Assembly (NCBI GenBank): GCA_047618505.1
Contig: JBLHLB010000098.1
Span: forward strand, 1 to 11,790
Length of the DNA stretch: 11,790 nucleotides
Direction of reading: 5' to 3'
Source of the DNA: JBLHLB01 sp047618505
Lineage (GTDB): Bacteria > Planctomycetota > UBA1135 > GCA-002686595
Below, in pieces: positions 1 through 6,740 of this stretch. The first letter of the stretch is position 1. Every line of letters begins with the position of its first letter. The notes beneath the pieces were generated by a model. That model did not search any database. It was not told the origin of the DNA and was given only the letters and a program-made list of their open reading frames with translations. The position numbers were made by a program, and so were the translations under genes.

Positions 1-668
1 TCTCCTAGGGTCAGCACCACACATTCCGGCCCGTGGCTGGCCAATCGACGTGCAAGTCCACCCGGGGACACGTCTTGATCACCTAAATCAAGGAGCATGC
101 GCGCTTCACCTTCATTGGCCACGAGCAGGTCCACATCCCGAAGCATGTCGTATTCGATCCCCGTCGCCGGCGCAGCGTTCAGCAGCACGAAGGTCGATGC
201 ATCACGCGCAATCTCAATGGCCCGTCGGTTTGCCTCCGCGGGGACTTCGCCCTGGAGCATCAAAACGTCTGCCGCGCGAATTGCCTGGCCGGCAGCGTCG
301 ATGTCCGCTGCGCTCAGGGCACTGTTTGCTCCCGAGGCCACCACGATCGAGTTGTCTCCGTCGGGCAAGACAGTGATCACGCCGACCCCCGTTGAGAGCT
401 TCTCGACGGACTTCATGAAATGAAGATCAACCCCATAGGCGGTGAGAACTGAACGCAGCTGAGAGCCCCACTCGTCATCGCCGACCGCTCCGACAAAGCG
501 CACCTGGGCGTCAAGGCGTGAGGCGGCCACGGCCTGGTTCGCCCCCTTGCCGCCGGGGTGCATAGCGAAGTCAGTGCCGAAGACAGTCTCTCCGACCTCG
601 GCAAAGCGCGGGGTGGAGATGACAAGGTCCATGTTGGCGGAACCAACGACGCAAACGTTGCAGCTCAT
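1..668 (-). CDS. rbsK: Ribokinase (PfkB family), C-terminus cut off by window edge
   Basis: Predicted to phosphorylate D-ribose to ribose 5-phosphate with ATP in the cytoplasm. The first 222 codons are present. The N-terminal PfkB layout is clear: a substrate-binding start VVGSANMDLV (residues 7-16), the glycine-rich signature PGGKGANQAVAASRL (38-52), then VGAVGDDEWG (59-68). The motifs LLNAAPA (162-168) and NEGEA (185-189) match the ribokinase pattern of NPAPA and NExEA, and VVLTLG (217-222) comes just before the edge. The second PfkB signature with the catalytic Asp lies outside the window, so catalytic competence cannot be checked. The start at 668 is the only ATG after an in-frame TGA 33 bases upstream. 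No Shine-Dalgarno sequence precedes it. The nearest upstream gene on this strand is the secreted protein, 159 bases away, so co-transcription is possible but not shown. Other PfkB sugar kinases are an alternative, but the GGKGANQAVAA string is typical of ribokinase. Confidence 0.9.
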   Translation of the reverse strand, partial: MSCNVCVVGSANMDLVISTPRFAEVGETVFGTDFAMHPGGKGANQAVAASRLDAQVRFVGAVGDDEWGSQLRSVLTAYGVDLHFMKSVEKLSTGVGVITVLPDGDNSIVVASGANSALSAADIDAAGQAIRAADVLMLQGEVPAEANRRAIEIARDASTFVLLNAAPATGIEYDMLRDVDLLVANEGEARMLLDLGDQDVSPGGLARRLASHGPECVVLTLG

Positions 669-739
669 GAATTCTTGCGGCGCATAGATTGCCGCAGGTC
701 ATCGAAGGGGAAGGCAGGGCGAAGCGCCGCCGGCAACAG

Positions 740-764
740 AACCGGGGGCCTCCGCCCACGGGTT
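740..764 (-). terminator. Weak stem-loop downstream of the secreted protein gene
   Basis: On the minus strand, AACC and GGTT close a stem that continues, after a small internal loop, as GGGC/GCCC around a GGAG loop. It lies 64 bases past the stop codon of the secreted protein gene and 72 bases before the ribokinase start. No T-run follows, so an intrinsic terminator is only a possibility. A run of eight G (768-775, plus strand) lies next to it. Confidence 0.25.
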
Positions 765-827
765 TGTGGGGGGGGCGCGACATCATAGGCAAATGAGGGC
801 GCCCCGTCCGGTCGAAGCGATCCGCAA

Positions 828-2642
828 TCACCCACCCTGGACGAACTGAAGGGAGAGCAATTTCCAGGCAGTCTGAAAGGGGTCGTCGTAATACTCCAGG
901 AGGCCCCAGGAGCCCTGTCCGGCGGTTCCGTACTCCTGGACTGTTGTGAACTGCATCCAGAGTCCAGAAACTCCATTTTGGTCAGCCGTGAACTCGTCCC
1001 ACACCTGAAAAAGGTGCGCGTAGAGATCAAGCATGCGCGGGTCTCGATTCAGCTGATTGAACTTGCCCGAAAGGGACAGGATTTGACTCTCGCAAACCGA
1101 GTCCGATTGGGACGGACAATAGCCTGGGCAGTCGCAGGTGTCGAAGGTCAGGCTCTGCCCTCCTTCGTAGGCCGCGAGAACAATGTCGTCGGGCGGAAGC
1201 AGTCGATCATTCAGGGCCTGCAGCATGTTCGTATTGATGCGCATAAACCTCCGCAGGCTTCCACCCGGATAGCCAGCGACTGTCAGGTGCAGGAAATTTG
1301 CGAGGTCCTCGATTGATATCGCAAGGGCTTGGTCCCATCCGAGCTGGGCAACCGTCCGCGACCCAAAGTACGTCTGGATCGCGAAGACATCAATGGCATC
1401 CGAGTCCTGCACCTCCGCCAACAAGATGGAGGTGTAGTAGGAGTTCGCCGCCCAACCAGAAAGGACGCGCACGGCCCGGGTGGGAATCCCCCGCAACCCA
1501 AACTCCTCTCGAAAGATCGCGAAGATCGCCAGGGAATGTGCCACGTTGAATTCCGCGATGCACTGCTGTGTCGTGCCATCGATGGGCGGCGGATTCGTTG
1601 GATCGCAGGGGACGCAGTTCTGCTGATCATCCAAAATCCAACAGTACTGCTTCGCAAAGGTGGGGTTCCAAACCTCGCTGCCGTACTCGATGTGGACGCG
1701 CAATCCCGTGGCAAAGCTCCAGTCACCAAGAAACTGCGCCAGGGGCCGCACGTAGCCCTCTAGATCCGCGTCATAGGGAATGTTCACCCACAACTCCGCG
1801 CCGACCAGTTCGCACAAGTCGGCGATTACCGACCAGGGCACACCGCCGCCGGCGACGGAGCGATCGTAGGTATAGAACTCCTCCGGAATCTCCTCCGCTA
1901 GGAGTGGGACTGTTCCGGACACAATGTATTTCCAGTTGTGGAAGCGCATGGCCCGCGGTGCCAGGGTCGCCAGGAGATCGAGATACTCCGGCAGGAAGCG
2001 CTGCAGGGGATCGCCTGCGGCGTCACTCAGAGCCTCGGGAACAACACGCAGATTGCGCACGTTCTCAACTCCACCGGCCGATGAAAGTACACGAACAACA
2101 ATGCCGGTGTTCGAGGGTGTCACCTCAAGCTGGTACTGGTTCGGCGAGAGAATAGTGACGGACTGCACGTCGCCGCCAAAGTCAATCACCCCGGTTCCCT
2201 CGAATGTCGCAAGGTACGTCCCGCTGGGGTAGTGCCCCTTAATGCCACGCCCGATGTATGTTCCGTAGACCATCCCATTGAGGGGTACCACGTCCAGCGG
2301 GTAGCCGTTCACATCCAAGTTGCCAAAGACCTGGCGGTAGCCCACAACCGAAGCGCCGCCAGGGTAGCTGTCGGTCTGCCCCACCGCGTCGAACCCGTGG
2401 CAAACCTTCATCATGTCGCTGAAGGGCAACTCTGTTCTGGAGAAGCCGCCACCACCAAAGCCGATGGACGCTGCGTTGACACCAACGGGAACCGTGGCCG
2501 GACGGAAAATCCGCGACGGATCATCGTCGCCGTTGACCCCAACCGACTGGGCCGAACTGATCCCTCCGGCTAAGAACAAGACGCAGGCGACCAGGGGGAC
2601 AAGGACCGTTCGATAGACCCGTACAGGTGTTGGAAAATTCAT
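828..2642 (-). CDS. Secreted TIM-barrel protein, putative clan GH-A-like glycosidase of unknown substrate
   Basis: This is a 604-residue exported protein with no function I can name. Residues 1-32 form a signal peptide: Arg at 8 and 11, a hydrophobic core at about 13-28, and a likely cleavage after SSAQ. Residues 50-200 look like a beta-rich domain (for example GHYPSGTYLATFEGTG, 136-151). Residues 215-600 look like a TIM barrel. RVHIEYGSEVWNP (315-327) and AYEGGQS (491-497) resemble the acid/base and nucleophile strands of clan GH-A glycosidases, giving E323 and E493 as candidate catalytic residues. GH-A enzymes usually have Asn directly before the acid/base Glu; here it is Ser322. Two cysteine-rich insertions follow these motifs (C334, C343, C346, C361 and C503, C505, C509, C517), probably disulfide-bonded outside the cytoplasm. 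No carbohydrate-binding module, LPXTG signal or C-terminal anchor is visible. The start at 2642 gives a proper signal peptide. A non-catalytic or polysaccharide-binding role cannot be excluded. Confidence 0.85.
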   Translation of the reverse strand: MNFPTPVRVYRTVLVPLVACVLFLAGGISSAQSVGVNGDDDPSRIFRPATVPVGVNAASIGFGGGGFSRTELPFSDMMKVCHGFDAVGQTDSYPGGASVVGYRQVFGNLDVNGYPLDVVPLNGMVYGTYIGRGIKGHYPSGTYLATFEGTGVIDFGGDVQSVTILSPNQYQLEVTPSNTGIVVRVLSSAGGVENVRNLRVVPEALSDAAGDPLQRFLPEYLDLLATLAPRAMRFHNWKYIVSGTVPLLAEEIPEEFYTYDRSVAGGGVPWSVIADLCELVGAELWVNIPYDADLEGYVRPLAQFLGDWSFATGLRVHIEYGSEVWNPTFAKQYCWILDDQQNCVPCDPTNPPPIDGTTQQCIAEFNVAHSLAIFAIFREEFGLRGIPTRAVRVLSGWAANSYYTSILLAEVQDSDAIDVFAIQTYFGSRTVAQLGWDQALAISIEDLANFLHLTVAGYPGGSLRRFMRINTNMLQALNDRLLPPDDIVLAAYEGGQSLTFDTCDCPGYCPSQSDSVCESQILSLSGKFNQLNRDPRMLDLYAHLFQVWDEFTADQNGVSGLWMQFTTVQEYGTAGQGSWGLLEYYDDPFQTAWKLLSLQFVQGG

Positions 2643-2715
2643 AGCGAGATGATCAAACTAGGATGATGGTGGTCTCGAACGGGGGTACGCTCGAGGCCAT
2701 GGGAATAGTTGCGTA

Positions 2716-3123
2716 CTAGGCCCACTCGAAGCGCAGTGGCTTCTGACAGTCCGGGTGCAAACTCGCGTGAACTGGACAGGCCAAGGCGGCCCTCTCCAGT
2801 GCGACGCGTGCCGCTACAGGCAGCAGCGTGGGAACTCGGATAACGACCTCCAGGGAACCAATGCGACGCACTGGGTCTACGGTCATGATCTTCTCAACCT
2901 GCGCAGTCGTGCCCTCCAGGTCCCAGCCGTGGCGTTCCGCGACAATCCCCATGATCGTAAGCATGCACGTCCCCAAGGCCGTTGCCACAAGATCCGTAGG
3001 CGAGAAGGACTGCCCCTGTCCGTGGTTATCCACGGGGGCGTCCGTCACCAGGGTTCGACCCGAGGGGTCGTGGGTCGCGGAACAACGCAGCCCGCCTTGA
3101 TAGTCGATGCGAATCTGAACCAT
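2716..3123 (-). CDS. OsmC family protein (putative thiol peroxidase)
   Basis: A 135-residue protein, the usual length for the OsmC/Ohr superfamily, whose members reduce organic hydroperoxides in the cytoplasm through two cysteines. The first family motif is SFSPTDLVATALGTC (39-53), ending in the candidate peroxidatic C53. The second is ALACPVHASL (113-122), carrying the resolving C116. Both cysteines sit at the expected places: the start of the central helix and a later CPVH turn. The sequence looks closer to the general OsmC-like (YhfA-type) branch than to Ohr, so the substrate is uncertain. No Shine-Dalgarno sequence precedes the ATG. The gene lies 133 bases after the amidohydrolase and 73 bases before the secreted protein gene on the same strand; I see no strong terminator in either gap, so a shared transcript is possible. 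The family assignment is firm; the function is inferred. Confidence 0.9.
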   Translation of the reverse strand: MVQIRIDYQGGLRCSATHDPSGRTLVTDAPVDNHGQGQSFSPTDLVATALGTCMLTIMGIVAERHGWDLEGTTAQVEKIMTVDPVRRIGSLEVVIRVPTLLPVAARVALERAALACPVHASLHPDCQKPLRFEWA

Positions 3124-3256
3124 TGCTGAACAGGAGATCGATGTGTGTGAGCAGTTCCGGGACCCCCCACCTGGGGCGTGCGCCGGATGGCTGGCAGAGA
3201 AGAGTCCATAGACTACCGGCCAACGGGAGTGGAGACACGCAGGCGAGCGGACCTAT

Positions 3257-4993
3257 TCAGCGCTGAAACTCAACCTTGCCGTTTATCAAGACCATTAGGG
3301 CCTTGGCCCGGAGAAGTTCTCCCACCTCTGCATCGCCACAGAGGGGGTTTACGTCGAATACTGACAGATCTAGAGCACGGCCTGGTTCGATCTTCCCGCG
3401 CAAGCTGTCTTCGTTGGCCGCAAAGGCAGCACCAGTGGTGAAGCCAGCGAGAGCCTCTGCCGCGTTCATTCGTTCATCCGGAAACCAACCGCCCAGGGGT
3501 ACGCCTTCCTTATCCATGCGAGTTCGCGCCGCGTAGATTCCCTCCAGGGGATCGGGTCGCTCCACGGGGCAATCGCTGCCGAACGCTAGCGGCGCAGCTG
3601 AACTCCCAAGGGTCTTCCATGCATAAGCTCCACCCGCCCTCTGAGTACCCACGCGAGTTTCCACCCAGCGCATGTCCGAGGTGCAGTGGGTCGGTTGCAT
3701 GGAGGGAATGATGCCCAACTCTCCGAAGCGTCGTAGGTCGGGTAGGGACACAAGCTGTGCGTGTTCGATGCGCGGACGAAGAGCGCGGAAGCCCGCGTCT
3801 GTTCCCATGCGTGCCGCATAGGCGTCCAAAACCAAGCGGTTGGCACGGTCCCCGATCGCATGGGTAGCCGGCTGCAGGCCAGCACCGGCAACCTCCGCTA
3901 GGCGTGCCTGGAAAGCATCGGCATCCATACGCATCAACCCCTGTTCCGTAGGAGCATCGCTGTAGGGCTCGAGCAGGGCGGCGCCGCGCGACCCCATGGC
4001 TCCATCCAACATTAGCTTGGCACCGATGATGCGCAGTCGCGCAGCGGGATCCAGGTCGCGCTCTCCGGGGTAACGATCCAAGAGTTCCTGGGCGATCGGT
4101 TCATTGCCCCAGAGGTATCCGATCACGCGCACGCGCAGGAGACCTTGGCTCTCCAGGCTCTCCAGTATTTCGATCTGCTGCGCAGCGAGCCCCATCTCGT
4201 GGATCGCAACCAACCCAACGGACAGCAAGCGCTCCTGAGCCTTTAGCGCGCGCGCCTCCAGGGCAGCTTGATCTTCCTGCGGCAAGACGCTGCGTACCAT
4301 CCTCATGGCTGCATCAATAAACACGCCCGTGGGCAGATTCTCATCATCGAGCAACATGCGACCGCCTTCGATCACGGGCTCCTGAGTGTAGGCTCGGTCG
4401 AGATCGGCCAGTGCCAAGACCGCACGGTTTGCAATCAGGGCATGCCCATCGACACGCGTAAGCAGGACCGGATGATCCGGAAGCGCATCGGAGAGTTCCC
4501 CGTGGTGCGGAAAGGACGGTTCAGGCCAGAGCGTTTGATCCCATCCGCGCCCCAGAATCCAAGTGCCCTCAGGCCGCCCCTTCGCCGCCGTGGTAACGCG
4601 TTGAACAACTTCGGCGAAGGACGCGCAGCCAATCAGATCCACGTTCTCCAGCTGTGCACCAAGGTTGAAGAGGTGGCCGTGGGCATCTACCAGTCCCGGA
4701 ACTGCAACTCCACCCGCTAGGTTGACGCGTGTCACGTCAACGCCTTCCGGCAAGGAGTCCAAGACCTCTTCCATTCCACCGACAGCTACGACGATGCCGT
4801 CCCGGGCCAGCACCGCATCGACTGCTGTGGTCGCCGTAGCTGAAGTCCAAATACTCCCGCCACTGACTAGCGCCCACTCCGCCGCGAGGTCCCTGGGGTC
4901 GACCTCATCGGGAAAGGGATCCGGTCCCACGCAGGCACCGAGGGCAAGAGTTAGGAAGAGGACTGCGGACAATTGTAGGGACAAGGACTGCAT
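3257..4993 (-). CDS. YtcJ-like amidohydrolase family 3 lipoprotein
   Basis: A metal-dependent hydrolase of the amidohydrolase superfamily (YtcJ/NfdA-like), probably acting on an N-acyl or amide substrate; the substrate is unknown. The N-terminus has a hydrophobic stretch and a lipobox L18-G19-A20-C21, so the mature protein should be acylated at C21 and held at a membrane, facing outward. The n-region has no Lys or Arg, which is atypical, but a TGA directly before the ATG rules out a longer start. The HxH metal pair is in VDAHGH (H105, H107). A family-typical Lys lies in GAKLMLDGAMGSRG (K326). Further ligands are H378 in THAIGDRAN, H411 in RIEHAQL, and the catalytic D474 in FGSDCPVE. All expected metal-site residues are present, and 578 residues fits this subfamily. 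It is divergent to the short-chain dehydrogenase across 121 bases. No Shine-Dalgarno sequence is visible. Confidence is high for the family and low for the substrate. Confidence 0.9.
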   Translation of the reverse strand: MQSLSLQLSAVLFLTLALGACVGPDPFPDEVDPRDLAAEWALVSGGSIWTSATATTAVDAVLARDGIVVAVGGMEEVLDSLPEGVDVTRVNLAGGVAVPGLVDAHGHLFNLGAQLENVDLIGCASFAEVVQRVTTAAKGRPEGTWILGRGWDQTLWPEPSFPHHGELSDALPDHPVLLTRVDGHALIANRAVLALADLDRAYTQEPVIEGGRMLLDDENLPTGVFIDAAMRMVRSVLPQEDQAALEARALKAQERLLSVGLVAIHEMGLAAQQIEILESLESQGLLRVRVIGYLWGNEPIAQELLDRYPGERDLDPAARLRIIGAKLMLDGAMGSRGAALLEPYSDAPTEQGLMRMDADAFQARLAEVAGAGLQPATHAIGDRANRLVLDAYAARMGTDAGFRALRPRIEHAQLVSLPDLRRFGELGIIPSMQPTHCTSDMRWVETRVGTQRAGGAYAWKTLGSSAAPLAFGSDCPVERPDPLEGIYAARTRMDKEGVPLGGWFPDERMNAAEALAGFTTGAAFAANEDSLRGKIEPGRALDLSVFDVNPLCGDAEVGELLRAKALMVLINGKVEFQR

Positions 4994-4999
4994 TCAGTG

Positions 5000-5005
5000 A
5001 GGCTA
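5000..5005 (-). promoter_or_regulatory. Possible -10 element (TAGCCT) of a leaderless amidohydrolase transcript
   Basis: TAGCCT fits the TANNNT form of a -10 box and lies exactly six bases before the ATG, so transcription would begin at or next to the start codon. No convincing -35 is seen at 16-18 bases spacing. The absence of a Shine-Dalgarno sequence agrees with a leaderless message. A six-base pattern with four free positions is weak evidence by itself. Confidence 0.3.
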
Positions 5006-5080
5006 ACCCAGGGCTCGCCCTAAGCGCAGCGCAGAATGCCTGTGATCATCCGAGCTTTACGGACGCATGCTCCGCCGCCA

Positions 5081-5108
5081 TCGACATGGGACATCCACGG
5101 GCTACCCT
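5081..5108 (+). promoter_or_regulatory. Possible leaderless promoter of the short-chain dehydrogenase gene
   Basis: TCGACA (5081-5086, five of six matches to TTGACA) and TACCCT (5103-5108) are 16 bases apart, and TACCCT ends six bases before the ATG at 5115. A transcript from here would start on or beside the start codon. This mirrors the arrangement of the divergent amidohydrolase. There is no Shine-Dalgarno sequence before 5115. It is a pattern match only. Confidence 0.35.
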
Positions 5109-5114
5109 AGCCCC

Positions 5115-5888
5115 ATGATTGCTCAATCGAATCTGGACGGAAAGCTCGCCCTCGTGACAGGAGCCTCCTCAGGCATCGGCGCCGCAACAGCACGCAGCCT
5201 AGTGGCGGCCGGTGCAAAAGTCGTCTTGGCGGCACGCCGGCTCGAGCGACTCGAGGCCTTGGCCGAGGAACTTCGTGCGAACTCCCCATTAGGGCAGGGC
5301 GCAGCAGAGCCCCTGGCCCTCGACGTCTGCGACGCGAAGGCCGTTGCGGTTGCCCTGGAAGCGCGCGCCTTCGACTTGGTCGTCGTCAACGCAGGGCTGG
5401 GTATCGGCATGGAACCCATCCAAAACGGCGACGTCGAAGAGTGGTCCACGATGATCGACACGAACATCAAAGGCCTCCTGCATGTGGTGCGCACCACCCT
5501 GCCGAGCATGCTCGAGCGCGGAGCGGGAGACATGGTGCTCTTGGGTTCCATCGCGGGACGCACGGTTTACCCCAACGGTCATGTTTATTGCGCCACCAAG
5601 CACGCGGTCCATGCGATCTACCAAGCCCTTCGCCAGGACGCCGGGGCCAGCGGCGTGCGCTTCACCACAGTTGACCCCGGCATGGTGGAGACCGGCTTCA
5701 GCGAGGTGCGCTTTCGCGGTGACAAGCAGGCGGCCAAGCAGGTCTACGCCGGCATGCACGCCCTGCAACCAGAGGACGTCGCGGACGCGATCCTCTACGC
5801 CGTCACACGCCCGGCCCACGTCAACATCGGCGAGATCGTCCTGTGGCCCACGGATCAAGCCAGTGCCACCAAAGTTCGACGCTCCTGA
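5115..5888 (+). CDS. NADP-dependent short-chain dehydrogenase, YdfG-like
   Basis: A 257-residue classical short-chain dehydrogenase, expected to interconvert a hydroxyl and a ketone with NAD(P)(H) in the cytoplasm. The Rossmann motif TGASSGIG is at 15-22, and the paired Arg 41-42 after the second strand favour NADP over NAD. NAG is at 92-94. The catalytic tetrad is N117, S145, Y158 and K162 (YCATK). The substrate-loop stretch TVDPGMVETGFSEVRFRGD resembles YdfG, the 3-hydroxy acid (serine/allo-threonine) dehydrogenase, so that activity is the best guess. The start at 5115 is preferred: it places the first beta strand at the usual distance, whereas the in-frame ATG at 5067 would add 16 Arg- and His-containing residues foreign to the family. 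The gene converges on panB with 21 bases between the stop codons. Other short-chain dehydrogenase substrates remain possible. Confidence 0.92.
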   Translation: MIAQSNLDGKLALVTGASSGIGAATARSLVAAGAKVVLAARRLERLEALAEELRANSPLGQGAAEPLALDVCDAKAVAVALEARAFDLVVVNAGLGIGMEPIQNGDVEEWSTMIDTNIKGLLHVVRTTLPSMLERGAGDMVLLGSIAGRTVYPNGHVYCATKHAVHAIYQALRQDAGASGVRFTTVDPGMVETGFSEVRFRGDKQAAKQVYAGMHALQPEDVADAILYAVTRPAHVNIGEIVLWPTDQASATKVRRS

Positions 5889-5913
5889 GGGGCCGCGCTC
5901 CCCGCGGCTTCAG
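5885..5913. terminator. Hairpin spanning both convergent stop codons
   Basis: The outer arms CTGA (5885-5888) and TCAG (5910-5913) and the inner arms GCCGCG (5892-5897) and CGCGGC (5903-5908) pair around a five-base loop, with a small asymmetric bulge between them. The structure contains the TGA of the dehydrogenase and the TGA of panB. No true T-tract follows on either strand, only a pyrimidine-rich stretch on the plus side. It may act as a compact bidirectional terminator or 3'-end stabiliser. Confidence 0.4.
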
Positions 5914-6740
5914 TAGCTCTCTTCTTCCGACGGGAAGTCGCGCGACTTCACGTCACGGATGTAACCCGTGAAAGCATCGGTCATGGCCACCGCTAGCTCC
6001 GCATAGCGGCGCACGAAGCGCGGGCGGAATTTGGTGTAGAGCCCAAGCATGTCGTGCGTCACCAAGATCTGCCCATCGCATCCGGGACCCGCACCGATAC
6101 CGATGACGGGTATATCAAGCTCCTTAGAAATCTCCGTCGCGAGGGCGGCGGGAACCTTCTCAAGGACTAACCCAAAGACCCCGGCATCCTGCAGGGCGCG
6201 GGCGTCCCGGCGCACCTCCTCGGCCTCTTCAGGCTCCGTGGCGCGCACCTGGTAAGTACCGAACTTGTGGATCGATTGGGGCGTCAGCCCCAGGTGCCCC
6301 ATGACAGGTATGCCGGCATCGACAATGCGTTCGATTGTGAGGCACAGTTTGTGTCCGCCTTCGAGTTTGACCGCCTCCACGTAGGCTTCCTTCACCATGC
6401 GTCCGGCGTTGCGAAGGGCCTCGTCGGGATTAACCTGGTAGCTCAGGAAGGGCAAGTCCCCCACGACCAGGGCACGCTCCACTCCCTTGGACACATTTTT
6501 GGCGTGGTAGAGCATTTGCTCCATGGTCACCGTGACGGTCGTGTACTTGCCCTGGACCGTCATGGCCGCCGAGTCACCCACAAGGATCAGCTCGATACCC
6601 GCTTGATCCAAGAGGCCAGCCATTAGGTGGTCGTAGGCCGTCAGGGCAGAGATCATCTCCCCCGCTTCCTTCATGACCCGCAGGGAGCGCGTGGTGATCT
6701 TGCGATCGCCGCCGGCAGGACGAGTGCTGGGCTCACTCAT
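5910..6740 (-). CDS. panB: 3-methyl-2-oxobutanoate hydroxymethyltransferase (ketopantoate hydroxymethyltransferase)
   Basis: PanB transfers a hydroxymethyl group from 5,10-methylene-tetrahydrofolate to alpha-ketoisovalerate, giving ketopantoate: the first committed step of pantothenate and coenzyme A synthesis. The 276 residues include ALTAYD (32-37), the metal site LVGDSAAM (53-60, D56), D95 in VVGDLPF, K125 in VKLEGG, GHLGLTPQS (148-156), the catalytic E194 in LEKV and the loop IGIGAGPGCDGQ (213-224). These match the ligands and catalytic residues known for E. coli PanB (D45, D84, K112, E181). The start at 6740 gives normal length, and its ATG overlaps the accD TGA by one base (TGATG), which suggests translational coupling; an AAGG lies four bases before it. 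The in-frame ATG at 6809 would add 23 residues inside accD and is rejected. panC and panD are not in the window. Confidence 0.96.
   Translation of the reverse strand: MSEPSTRPAGGDRKITTRSLRVMKEAGEMISALTAYDHLMAGLLDQAGIELILVGDSAAMTVQGKYTTVTVTMEQMLYHAKNVSKGVERALVVGDLPFLSYQVNPDEALRNAGRMVKEAYVEAVKLEGGHKLCLTIERIVDAGIPVMGHLGLTPQSIHKFGTYQVRATEPEEAEEVRRDARALQDAGVFGLVLEKVPAALATEISKELDIPVIGIGAGPGCDGQILVTHDMLGLYTKFRPRFVRRYAELAVAMTDAFTGYIRDVKSRDFPSEEESY

Noticed and set aside
768..775. Run of eight G that might allow phase variation or mark an assembly error
   Set aside because: It lies between genes, downstream of the secreted protein stop and outside the ribokinase start region, so slippage would change no reading frame.
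1568..2155. Plus-strand open frame of 195 codons inside the secreted protein gene
   Set aside because: Arg/Pro/Ser-rich antisense shadow with no motif; the minus-strand frame has a signal peptide and coherent fold motifs.
3166..3177. CCCC/GGGG mini-hairpin between the amidohydrolase and OsmC genes
   Set aside because: A four-base stem in GC-rich DNA without a T-tract; expected by chance.
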